Shown here in pieces: positions 49,608 through 56,594 of a stretch of 64,000 nt of DNA; within the stretch, counting starts at the first letter, position 1, and each line of letters starts with the position of its first letter. Source of the stretch: VRUE01 sp963837695 (GTDB lineage: Bacteria; Actinomycetota; Thermoleophilia; Solirubrobacterales; 70-9); contig CAWINZ010000005.1 of assembly GCA_963837695.1 (NCBI GenBank), positions 1,550,001 through 1,614,000 of the forward strand, written 5' to 3'. The position numbers and the translations under genes are program-made. The notes beneath the pieces are model-generated. The model had not been told where the DNA came from. It was given only the letters and a program-made list of their open reading frames with translations, and ran no database searches.

Positions 49608-49901
49608 CTACTCGGCCGCGACGAGCGTGTGCCAGGCGGGCAGGATCGGCAGGTCGTAGAGGTCGATAGCCGCCGCGCGCGCCTGCTCGATCTCCTCCGA
49701 GTACCAGTAGCGCTCGAAGTCGGAGCGGCTCTCCCAGACCGAGGTCTGCTGGAAGGCCAACGGGTCGTCGATCGAGCGGGTCAGCGACCAGCTCTTGGCC
49801 CCGAAGGCGGGCATCCGCGCCGCCGCCGGTTCCCAGAGATCGAGCCAGCGGTCGGCCCTGAACGGGGCGATGTGCCAGTCCAGCCTGCATACCTCGGCCA
49901 T
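49608..49901 (-). CDS. Antibiotic-biosynthesis-monooxygenase (ABM)-like small protein
   Basis: A 97-residue protein with the shape of a dimeric alpha/beta-barrel (ABM/DUF3291-like) domain: VCRLDWHIAPFRADRWLDLW, WSLTRSIDDPLAFQQTSVWE, SRSDFERYWYSEEIEQARAA. Catalytic residues are not evident. Its ATG lies two bases after the ccr stop on the same strand, so the two are almost certainly co-transcribed. A link to crotonyl-CoA carboxylase/reductase is suggested only by this spacing. Confidence 0.75.
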   Translation of the reverse strand: MAEVCRLDWHIAPFRADRWLDLWEPAAARMPAFGAKSWSLTRSIDDPLAFQQTSVWESRSDFERYWYSEEIEQARAAAIDLYDLPILPAWHTLVAAE

Positions 49902-49903
49902 AT

Positions 49904-51166
49904 CTACGCTCCCACCTCGGCCCGGATCGCGCCGGGGCCGTCTTCGTTCTTGCCCTCGTCCTCGGACTCGGCCCCGACCAGGACCGCGATCTTGCCTAAG
50001 TGCTTGTTTTCGTGCAGCAGCTGGTGCGCCTCTGGGACGCCCTCGAAGCCCATCGTCTTCCACAGCACCGGTCGTACCTTGCCCTCCGCCATCAGCTGAT
50101 TGGCGCGCATGCACTCGTATGCGTTGAAGGCATGGGAGCCGATGATCTGCTTTTGGCGCATCCACAGGTAGCGCACATCGAAATCAAGCTGGAAGCCCGA
50201 GGTGGCGCCGCAGATGACGACTTTGCCGAACGGCTTGACGACGAAGACCGAGGTCGGGAAGGTCGCCCGACCGACGTGCTCGAAGACAAAGTCCGGGGCA
50301 TCGCCGAGGATCTCTTTGATCCGCTTGGCGAAGCCGCGCGAGGCCTTGAAGCGCTCCTTATCGGCGGCCGGGTCGGCGAGGTTTTCGTCCGTCCGCATCA
50401 TCTCGCCGAACTCCGCCCGGTTGACGTAGTCGACTGCGCCTAGCTGCTTGGCGAGCTCGCCCTTCTCGTCGGAGGAGACGACGCCGACCGCGTTGGCGCC
50501 GGCGGCTTTGCAGAGCTGCAGGGCAAAGACACCGAGCCCGCCAGCGGCGCCCCAGACGAGCACGTTGTGGCCCGGTTGCAGGTTGCACTGGTCGATCAGC
50601 ATCCGGTAGGCGGTGAAGTAGGTCAGGCCGTAAGCGGAGGACTCGGCCCAGCTGAGGTTCTGGGGGCGGGGGAGGAGCTGCTGCGCCTGCACCTTGGTGA
50701 ACTGGGCGAAGGAGCCCCAGGTCGTCTCATAGCCCCAGATCCTCTGGCTCGGCGCCGCCAGCGGGTCGAGCCCGTGCACCTCGACGTCCTCGTAGGAGGC
50801 CTGGTTGCAGTGCAGGACGACCTCGTCGCCGGGCTTCCACCGCGTTACCCCGTCGCCGACCTTCCAGACGATGCCGGAGGCATCGGAACCGCCGATATGG
50901 TGGCCGTACTCGGGATGGTCGCCGTAGCCGAAGACCGACACCGGTTTGCCCAGCGCCGCCCAGACGTTGTTGAAGTTGACCCCGGCCGCCATCACGCGGA
51001 CGATCACCTCGAAGGCGCCGGGCTCCGGCACCTCGATCTGCTCCAGCTGGAAGGCATCGGTGGGTTCGCCCTCGCGCTCCTGGCGGATCACCCACGCCGC
51101 CATCGTCTCCGGCAGCGTCCCGGGCTCAACGTCCAATTTTGTGACTGCACTCGTGTCGACTGCCAT
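49904..51166 (-). CDS. ccr: Crotonyl-CoA carboxylase/reductase
   Basis: A 420-residue member of the medium-chain dehydrogenase/reductase family that carboxylates crotonyl-CoA reductively with NADPH and CO2 to (2S)-ethylmalonyl-CoA, the key step of the ethylmalonyl-CoA pathway. Distinctive blocks: MAAGVNFNNVWAALGKPVSV, HHIGGSDASGIVWKVGDGVT, VLHCNQASYEDVEVHGLDPL, WGYETTWGSFAQFTKVQAQQ, LVWGAAGGLGVFALQLCKAA for NADPH, and MRQKQIIGSHAFNAYECMRA. Size and wording fit Ccr of actinobacteria. A GGAGGA site lies just before the ATG. The small ABM-like gene follows directly. The other pathway genes are in the window but not contiguous. Confidence 0.96.
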   Translation of the reverse strand: MAVDTSAVTKLDVEPGTLPETMAAWVIRQEREGEPTDAFQLEQIEVPEPGAFEVIVRVMAAGVNFNNVWAALGKPVSVFGYGDHPEYGHHIGGSDASGIVWKVGDGVTRWKPGDEVVLHCNQASYEDVEVHGLDPLAAPSQRIWGYETTWGSFAQFTKVQAQQLLPRPQNLSWAESSAYGLTYFTAYRMLIDQCNLQPGHNVLVWGAAGGLGVFALQLCKAAGANAVGVVSSDEKGELAKQLGAVDYVNRAEFGEMMRTDENLADPAADKERFKASRGFAKRIKEILGDAPDFVFEHVGRATFPTSVFVVKPFGKVVICGATSGFQLDFDVRYLWMRQKQIIGSHAFNAYECMRANQLMAEGKVRPVLWKTMGFEGVPEAHQLLHENKHLGKIAVLVGAESEDEGKNEDGPGAIRAEVGA

Positions 51167-51201
51167 GCTTCCTCCCCCGTCGGTTTGCGGCGGGTCGAAT
51201 C

Positions 51202-52377
51202 CTAATCAAGCACGGGGGTATCGGTCTCGCGGAGCTCCGGGGCCGTTATCTCCCGCACCGTGATCTCGGTCGGTTCGGGCGGCTCGATCTCCTTGCCCGG
51301 GGCGATGCCCAGCTCCTCGACCTTGCGCAGCTGCGGCAGCAGCCTGCCCTCCATCGAGGCGACCGCGGAGTTGTAGGCGCCGGTCGCCGAGCCGAGCCGT
51401 TTGCCGACCGTGTTGAAATCGGTGAGGAACTTGGCGAAGCGGGCGTGCATCGTGCCTGCCGCCTCGGCGATCTGGGCCGCCTCGGCGACCATCCGCTCCT
51501 GGCGCCAGCCGAGCTCCATCGTGCGCAGCAGGCCGATCAGCGAGGTCGGGCTGACGACCAGCACGTTGCGCTCCAGGGCGTAGTCGAAGAGCGTCGGATC
51601 GGCGGCGAAGGCGGCGTGCATCGCCGGCTCGTTGGGGATGAAGCAGATCACCAGGTCGGGCATCTCGCCCGCCTTGAACTGCCCCTGGTAGTCCTTGGAG
51701 CTGAGCGCGCGGATGTGCTCGCGCGCCTGCCGCGCGTGACGGTCGAGCTGCACGATCCGCTCCGCCTCGACCTCGGCCTCCTGGGCGTCGAGGAAGGCGT
51801 CGAGCGGGACCTTCGAGTCGGCGACGAAGCTACGTCCCTCGGGCAGCAGGAAGCGGGCGTCGGGCCGCAGCCTGCCGTCTTCGGTGTGGATCGTCTCCTG
51901 CAGCTCGAAGTCGACGTGTTCGGTCATGCCGGCGATCTCGACGCAGCGGCGCAGCTGCAGCTCGCCCCACTGGCCGCGCGTCTGCGGTTGGCGCAATGCC
52001 TTCTTCAGGCCCGCGGTCTCGGAGTTGAGGTTGCCGACCGTCTGGCCCATCTGCTCGAGCAGGGTGCGCGTCTGCAGGTCGGTCTCGCCGCGCCGCTGCA
52101 CCTCCTTCTCGATCTTCTCCTGGCCCTTGGCGATCCGCTCGGCCAGCGCTTTGATCTCCGCTTGGCGCTTGTCGAGGGTCGCCTCGGCCGCCTGTGCGTC
52201 GATCTTGCGCGACTCCGCGTTCATCCGCTGTAGGTCGGCGACCGCCTTCGAGGTCGCCGCCTGGATCGCGGGGCCGAGGTCGGGCTGCTCGGCCGGCTCC
52301 CGGCGCGGGCGAGAGAGCAGCGCGTAGAGGAGCCCGGCGGCGAGCAGGACAACGGCTATGGCCAGCGCAACGATCAC
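51202..52377 (-). CDS. rmuC: DNA recombination protein RmuC
   Basis: A 391-residue protein with an N-terminal transmembrane helix (MIVALAIAVVLLAAGLLYAL), a long coiled-coil (residues about 40-120; LQRMNAESRKIDAQAAEATL) and the RmuC core: LKKALRQPQTRGQWGELQLR, DSKVPLDAFLDAQEAEVEAE, PDLVICFIPNEPAMHAAFAA and VVSPTSLIGLLRTMELGWRQ. The core has a restriction-endonuclease-like fold; RmuC limits rearrangements at inverted repeats in E. coli. In a window so rich in long palindromes this is notable, but no direct link is shown. It lies downstream of ccr's start on the same strand. Confidence 0.95.
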   Translation of the reverse strand: MIVALAIAVVLLAAGLLYALLSRPRREPAEQPDLGPAIQAATSKAVADLQRMNAESRKIDAQAAEATLDKRQAEIKALAERIAKGQEKIEKEVQRRGETDLQTRTLLEQMGQTVGNLNSETAGLKKALRQPQTRGQWGELQLRRCVEIAGMTEHVDFELQETIHTEDGRLRPDARFLLPEGRSFVADSKVPLDAFLDAQEAEVEAERIVQLDRHARQAREHIRALSSKDYQGQFKAGEMPDLVICFIPNEPAMHAAFAADPTLFDYALERNVLVVSPTSLIGLLRTMELGWRQERMVAEAAQIAEAAGTMHARFAKFLTDFNTVGKRLGSATGAYNSAVASMEGRLLPQLRKVEELGIAPGKEIEPPEPTEITVREITAPELRETDTPVLD

Positions 52378-52418
52378 TTGCCAATCGTGACGGACCGGCC
52401 AGACACGATGACTGGGTT

Positions 52419-52543
52419 CCTAAGCCGCAAAAACCGAGCAGATCGGTGGACGCAGGGAAGGCCGGGGAGGGGAGCGCACACTCGTGCGTGACCCGATCCG
52501 GCCGACTGAGGACGCCGAGATGCGACGGTTTTGGCGGCTTAGG
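52419..52543. repeat. 125-bp extended inverted repeat (possible structured RNA or MITE)
   Basis: CCTAAGCCGCAAAAACCG (52419-52436) and CGGTTTTGGCGGCTTAGG (52526-52543) match as inverted repeats at 17 of 18 positions. The 89 bases between them continue to pair imperfectly (GGCCGGGG against CGATCCGGCC, CGGTGGACGCAG against CTGAGGACGCCG), so the whole segment could fold as one long hairpin. It fills most of the spacer between rmuC and the lipoprotein gene on the minus strand, and its right end covers the last codon and stop of the latter. No target duplication is visible. Confidence 0.65.
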
Positions 52544-53057
52544 GCAGTAGCAGGTCGTTCTCTGACGACGTCCGGTACGGGCCGACTACGAGCTTTGCCG
52601 GCTTGGCGGCGGGGATTCCGGTGGCGCTGACGCTGTAGACGCCGGTCGGCAGGATCGACTGCAGGGTGACGCCGGCGTTCGCGTAGAGCGGCTCGGAGCT
52701 GAGGTCCTTGCCGTTGCCGCGCACCTCGAGGCGGGAGTCGAGGTCGGTCAGATTGGCGGCGACGAAGACGACGTTGAGGGGCGCGTCGGAGCGGACTCGC
52801 GGCTGTCCGGCGTGCTGGTTCTGCGGTATCTGCTGGGTCGGTTCGGGGCCGACCGCGATCCGCCGCGGCTGCACCGTGACCGCGTCTTCGCCGATCGTGA
52901 CGCTGATCCGGGTCGGGGGCTGGGGGCGCGGATCGTTGACGTGTTCGGAGGCGCCACAGCCGGCGCCGAGCAGCGCGACGGCGCCAAGCGAGCAGGCCAG
53001 AGCGGCCACAGTCGCCCGCGGCGCCGCGAACACTCGCCTACCTTCCCGACCACCCAT
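52539..53057 (-). CDS. Hypothetical lipoprotein
   Basis: A 172-residue lipoprotein precursor: a signal peptide with lipobox LLGAGC, a Pro/Gln-rich spacer (DPRPQPPTRISVTIGEDAV), then a beta-sandwich-like domain (LNVVFVAANLTDLDSRLEVR, GVTLQSILPTGVYSVSATGI, KLVVGPYRTSSEN). I do not recognise a family. The ATG at 53057 is chosen for the signal peptide; upstream in-frame starts give only basic residues. It begins 10 bases after the ygfZ stop, so both are probably on one message. Confidence 0.75.
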   Translation of the reverse strand: MGGREGRRVFAAPRATVAALACSLGAVALLGAGCGASEHVNDPRPQPPTRISVTIGEDAVTVQPRRIAVGPEPTQQIPQNQHAGQPRVRSDAPLNVVFVAANLTDLDSRLEVRGNGKDLSSEPLYANAGVTLQSILPTGVYSVSATGIPAAKPAKLVVGPYRTSSENDLLLP

Positions 53058-53067
53058 CGAGCGGAAT

Positions 53068-54021
53068 CTAGCCGAACGGCAGGTCGACCACGCGAGCCGT
53101 AACGCCATCTTCACCTACGGCCAGCTCGGCGCCGGGCTCGGCCTCGCGGCGGACGATCGCCAGCGCGAGCGGGCCGCGAGCGGGGGAGACGCAGGCGCTG
53201 GCGATCCGGCCGACCTCCTTCTCACCCAGCTGGAGGCCCGTCCCGGGGGCGGCCGGGGCGCTCAGCTCGAGGCCGCGCAGGTGGCGGTTGGGGCGGCCCT
53301 TGTAGTGGAGGCGGGCAACCGGCTCCTGGCCGATGTAGCAGCCCTTGGTGAAGCTGATCGCGCGCTCGACGATGCCAGCCTCGGCGGGCATCGTCTCGAC
53401 GCTCATCTCGGCGCCGAAGCGGGGGGTGCCGGCTTCGATCCGCAGCACCTCGGCGGCCTCGGGGCCGACCTCGACCGCGCCGGCGCCGGTGAGGGCCTCG
53501 CGCAGGCGCTCGGCATCGGTGGAGTTGGCGATCAGGTCGACGCCGCCGGCGGTGCCGACGGCGAGGCAGGCGGTTCCCGCGGTGCTGGTCTCTTCGCAGG
53601 ACTTGTCCGGCAGTGCGGCGGTGCCGGCGACCTCGACGCTGCGCGGGCCGATCAGCGAGAGGATCGCCCGCTCGGCGGTCAGGTCGGCGACCGCCACGTC
53701 CCGACCGATCTTGTACATCTCCAGGTGGCCCCGGGCGGCCTCCAGCGCCTCGGGCTCGGTGTCGACCCAGATCTCCTCCGGCGAGAGGCGCACCACCCGC
53801 ATATCGGCCTGCATATGCCCCTTGCGATCGAGCAGCGCTGCGTACTGGCCCTCGCCGGGGGACAGCGCCTCGACGTCATTCGTCAGCTGCCCCTGCAGGT
53901 ACTCAGCCGCCTCGCTGCCGCTAACCATCAGCTTGCCGCGCCCGGACCGATCCAGCAGCCCACACTCCTCGCGCAATTGGCGGTACTGGGCATCCAGCTC
54001 GACTGCGACAGTTTCAGTCAT
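53068..54021 (-). CDS. ygfZ: Folate-binding protein YgfZ/CAF17 (GcvT-like)
   Basis: A 317-residue protein of the YgfZ/CAF17 family that uses tetrahydrofolate in iron-sulfur cluster assembly or repair. It has the diagnostic cysteine motif FTKGCYIGQEPVARLHYKGR and the GcvT-like fold elements LLDRSGRGKLMVSGSEAAEY, LQGQLTNDVEALSPGEGQYA, ALLDRKGHMQADMRVVRL. The short KGCYIGQE motif separates it from GcvT aminomethyltransferase. A lipoprotein gene follows. It is divergent from mntR, and the spacer holds a large hairpin. Confidence 0.92.
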   Translation of the reverse strand: MTETVAVELDAQYRQLREECGLLDRSGRGKLMVSGSEAAEYLQGQLTNDVEALSPGEGQYAALLDRKGHMQADMRVVRLSPEEIWVDTEPEALEAARGHLEMYKIGRDVAVADLTAERAILSLIGPRSVEVAGTAALPDKSCEETSTAGTACLAVGTAGGVDLIANSTDAERLREALTGAGAVEVGPEAAEVLRIEAGTPRFGAEMSVETMPAEAGIVERAISFTKGCYIGQEPVARLHYKGRPNRHLRGLELSAPAAPGTGLQLGEKEVGRIASACVSPARGPLALAIVRREAEPGAELAVGEDGVTARVVDLPFG

Positions 54022-54048
54022 AGCTCGATTCTAGGAAGCGGTCGTGAT

Positions 54049-54115
54049 GGGCGGCGGGGATGACCCCGACCGAGCCTCCCAGGCTGTTGCTGGGGAGGGG
54101 TCATCCCCGCCGCCC
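54049..54115. repeat. 67-bp hairpin with 19-bp perfect arms in a divergent spacer
   Basis: GGGCGGCGGGGATGACCCC (54049-54067) and its exact reverse complement (54097-54115) enclose 29 bases that hold a smaller AGCCT/AGGCT hairpin. It lies between the starts of ygfZ (leftward) and mntR (rightward), where no terminator is needed. The arm wording, GCGGGGATGACCCC, is like that of the element inside fbiC (GCGGGGGTGTCCC). Confidence 0.8.
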
Positions 54116-54128
54116 TACCCAATCAGCT

Positions 54129-54163
54129 TTTAGATGTGCCAAAATCATTTAGACGTGTCTAAA
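54129..54163. promoter_or_regulatory. Tandem DtxR/MntR-type boxes overlapping the mntR start
   Basis: TTTAGACGTGTCTAAA (54148-54163) is a palindrome with perfect 7-bp arms. TTTAGATGTGCCAAAA (54129-54144) is a degenerate copy agreeing at 13 of 16 positions, 19 bp upstream. They cover the region of the mntR start codon. A manganese-responsive DtxR-family repressor is encoded immediately after, so autorepression and control of mntH are likely. This is inference from position and symmetry. Confidence 0.7.
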
Positions 54164-54595
54164 CCTTCGGAGGCGATAGAGGATTACGCGAAGGCGATCT
54201 ACGCGCTCTCGCAGGACCGACCCGGACCGGTCCTCAACGGCGAGGTCGCAGAGCGGCTCGGCGTCGCCCCGGCCACCGCGACCTCGATGCTCAAAAAGCT
54301 CGGCGACCTGGGCCTGGTCGACTACCTGCCCTACCGCGGCGTGACGCTGACCCCGGCGGGGGAGAGGGTCGCCCTGGAGGTGATCCGTCACCACCGCTTG
54401 ATCGAGGCCTACCTCTCCGAGGCCCTGGGCATGCCCGACGACATGGTCCACGCCGAGGCAGAGGTGCTCGAGCACCACATCTCCGAGGAGCTGGAGGCGC
54501 TGATCGCCGCCAAGCTGGGCGAGCCCAGCCACGATCCGCACGGCACGCCGATCCCCGGGCCCGACCTGAGCCTCCCGGTCGAGGAGAAGGGTTGA
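54155..54595 (+). CDS. mntR: DtxR/MntR-family metal-dependent repressor
   Basis: A 146-residue repressor. The winged helix spans residues 1-65 (SEAIEDYAKAIYALSQDRPG, VAPATATSMLKKLGDLGLVD, YRGVTLTPAGERVALEVIRH) and the dimerisation/metal domain follows with the ligand positions in HHRLIEAYLSEALG, HAEAEVLEHHISEELEALIA and DPHGTPIPGP. No SH3-like third domain is present, so it is the short MntR/IdeR-like type. GTG at 54155 matches the family start; an ATG at 54134 would add seven residues across the operator. It overlaps mntH by four bases, and Mn(II) is the expected co-repressor. Confidence 0.9.
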   Translation: MSKPSEAIEDYAKAIYALSQDRPGPVLNGEVAERLGVAPATATSMLKKLGDLGLVDYLPYRGVTLTPAGERVALEVIRHHRLIEAYLSEALGMPDDMVHAEAEVLEHHISEELEALIAAKLGEPSHDPHGTPIPGPDLSLPVEEKG

Positions 54596-55905
54596 AGCCG
54601 CCGCCACCGCCGCCCGGCGAGGCGACGGTCGAGGACGTTCTTCCCGGCGAGGCGGCCGTCGCCGAAGCCGCGCGCCGCTCGCTCGACGGCCACAGCCGCG
54701 GCGCCCGCCGTATCTGGCCTTTCCTCGGCCCGGCCTTCGTCGCCGCCGTCGCATACATCGACCCCGGCAACTTCGCGACCAACATCGCCGGCGGCGCCAA
54801 GTACGGCTACCTGCTGCTCTGGGTCGTGCTCGCCGCCAACCTGGTCGCGATGCTGGTCCAGACCCAGTCGGCGAAGCTCGGCATCGCGACCGGCAAGAAC
54901 CTCGCCGAGCTCTGCCGCGAGACCTTCTCGCGCCGCACCTCGCGCGGCCTCTGGCTGCAGGCCGAGCTGGTCGCGATGGCGACCGACGTCGCCGAGGTCG
55001 TCGGCGCCGCGCTCGGCCTCAACTTGCTCTTCGGCATCCCGCTCTTCCCGGCCGGGTTGATCGCCGGCGCCGGCGCCTTCGCGATCCTCGGCCTGCAACA
55101 GATGGGCTTCCGCCGGCTCGAGGCGGGGATCACCGCCCTGGTCGGCGTCGTCGTCGCCTCCTTCGTGATCGAGCTCTTCCACGCCAAGCCGGCCGCCGGG
55201 GAAGTCGCCAAGCACCTCGTCCTGCCCGGCTTCTCGGGGACGGAGAGCATCCTGCTGGCGACCGGGATCATCGGCGCGACGGTGATGCCCCACGTCGTCT
55301 ACCTGCACTCGGCGCTGACCCAGAAGCGGATCGTCGGCCGCAACGACGCCGAGAAGAAGAAGATCCTCGGCTTCGAGAAGGTCGACGTGGTGATCGCCCT
55401 CTCGCTGGCCGGCATGGTCAACCTCTCGATGATGATCGTCGCCGCGGCCCTGTTCAACACCAGTGGCCTGACCGGCATCGACTCGATCGAAGGCGCCTTC
55501 GACGGGCTCAAGACGCTCGTCTCGGGCAACGCCGCGACGGTCTTCGGCATCGCCCTGCTCGCCTCCGGCTTCGCCTCCTCCTCGGTCGGCACGATGGCCG
55601 GTCAGGTCGTCATGCAGGGCTTCATCCAGCGCACGATCCCACTCTTCCTGCGCCGCGCGATCACCCTCGCCCCGGCCCTGCTCGTGCTCGGGATCGGCTT
55701 CAACCCGACCGACGCGCTCGTGCTCAGCCAGGTCGTGCTCTCCTTCGGCATCCCCTTCGCCCTGGTGCCGCTGCTGATGATCGCGAGGCGCCGCGACATC
55801 ATGGGCTCGCTGGCCAACCCGGGGTGGCTGACCGCACTCGCCGGAGCGATAGCGGCGCTGATCATCGCGCTGAACGCCTTCCTGATCGCCGACCTTTTCC
55901 TTTAG
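54592..55905 (+). CDS. mntH: Nramp-family Mn(II)/divalent metal transporter
   Basis: A 437-residue proton-coupled metal importer with 11 predicted membrane segments. The metal-site motif of helix 1 reads AYIDPGNFATN, and that of helix 6 is MPHVVYLHSALTQ, with Val in place of the Asn of the classical MPHNLYLHS. It starts with a TTG overlapping the mntR stop, so regulator and transporter are translationally coupled. The first 45 residues are Pro/Ala-rich and cytosolic. The operators before mntR should govern both genes. The neighbour at 55902 is convergent and overlaps by four bases. Confidence 0.93.
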   Translation: MKPPPPPPGEATVEDVLPGEAAVAEAARRSLDGHSRGARRIWPFLGPAFVAAVAYIDPGNFATNIAGGAKYGYLLLWVVLAANLVAMLVQTQSAKLGIATGKNLAELCRETFSRRTSRGLWLQAELVAMATDVAEVVGAALGLNLLFGIPLFPAGLIAGAGAFAILGLQQMGFRRLEAGITALVGVVVASFVIELFHAKPAAGEVAKHLVLPGFSGTESILLATGIIGATVMPHVVYLHSALTQKRIVGRNDAEKKKILGFEKVDVVIALSLAGMVNLSMMIVAAALFNTSGLTGIDSIEGAFDGLKTLVSGNAATVFGIALLASGFASSSVGTMAGQVVMQGFIQRTIPLFLRRAITLAPALLVLGIGFNPTDALVLSQVVLSFGIPFALVPLLMIARRRDIMGSLANPGWLTALAGAIAALIIALNAFLIADLFL

Positions 55906-56216
55906 GCGAGGAGCTTGTCGATGAGCTGGGGAAGTTCGCGGGCCATCCGGGAGCGGGGGACGGCGAGGTCGATCCCGGCTGCATCGGCGGCTTGTTTGGT
56001 CTCGACGTCGACATGCGAGTAGAAGCCGAGGGAGGGTGCGTCCAGGCGGGCGACTTCCTTGGCGTCGACGGCGTCGAGGTCGCAGACCAGCACGTCGGCT
56101 TCGATGGGGTCCGGCAGGCTTTGCATGACCGCGACGTCGTGCCCCGCGCTTCGCAAGCTCTCCGCGACCCTGCTGGACAGCATCAGGTCGGGGACGATGG
56201 CCAGGACTCGGGCCAC
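55902..56216 (-). CDS. Small receiver-like protein
   Basis: A 104-residue alpha/beta protein resembling a degenerate response-regulator receiver: VLAIVPDLMLSSRVAESLRS as strand 1/helix 1, DVLVCDLDAVDA in place of the phosphorylated Asp strand, PSLGFYSHVDVETKQAADAA and VPRSRMARELPQLI at the end. The Asp in VCDLD could be the phosphorylation site, but the usual second acidic pair is absent. Function unknown. A GTG start overlaps the stop of the upstream gene (TAGTG), so the two are coupled. Confidence 0.68.
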   Translation of the reverse strand: MARVLAIVPDLMLSSRVAESLRSAGHDVAVMQSLPDPIEADVLVCDLDAVDAKEVARLDAPSLGFYSHVDVETKQAADAAGIDLAVPRSRMARELPQLIDKLLA

Positions 56217-56578
56217 TAGATCGAGCGGCGCTCGCGGAACTCCTCGCGCACGCTGTCCGGCCGGCCCCACATCTGCACGACCTCGGAGCGACCCTCGCGC
56301 ACCTCGCGAACCTGCATCTCACCGACGACGCCGTCCGCGTCGAGCTTTTCCAGAACCCCGGCGACGCTCTCCGCCGCGGCAGCGTGGCCAAAGCTCTGAG
56401 CAACCAGCAGCCGCCAATCCCACTCAGCCCGCGAGTAGGGCTGAGCGTTGACCTGGCTCAAGGCCACGGCGGTATCGACGTACCGACCCTCGTCCTCGAT
56501 CCGCAGGTCGAGCTCCAGATCCGTCCAATCGGACGGCAAGGAGTCGAGCACCTGTCTGAAATCACCAGCCAAGCTCAT
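56216..56578 (-). CDS. Hypothetical conserved protein
   Basis: A 120-residue soluble protein (FRQVLDSLPSDWTDLELDLR, EWDWRLLVAQSFGHAAAAES, VAGVLEKLDADGVVGEMQVR). It has a Trp-rich, mixed alpha/beta outline, no signal peptide and no motif I can assign. Its start ATG is 16 bases after the stop of the substrate-binding lipoprotein gene on the same strand, and it overlaps the downstream receiver-like gene by one base, so all three are probably one transcript. Confidence 0.72.
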   Translation of the reverse strand: MSLAGDFRQVLDSLPSDWTDLELDLRIEDEGRYVDTAVALSQVNAQPYSRAEWDWRLLVAQSFGHAAAAESVAGVLEKLDADGVVGEMQVREVREGRSEVVQMWGRPDSVREEFRERRSI

Positions 56579-56594
56579 TACCGGCAGCGTACCC

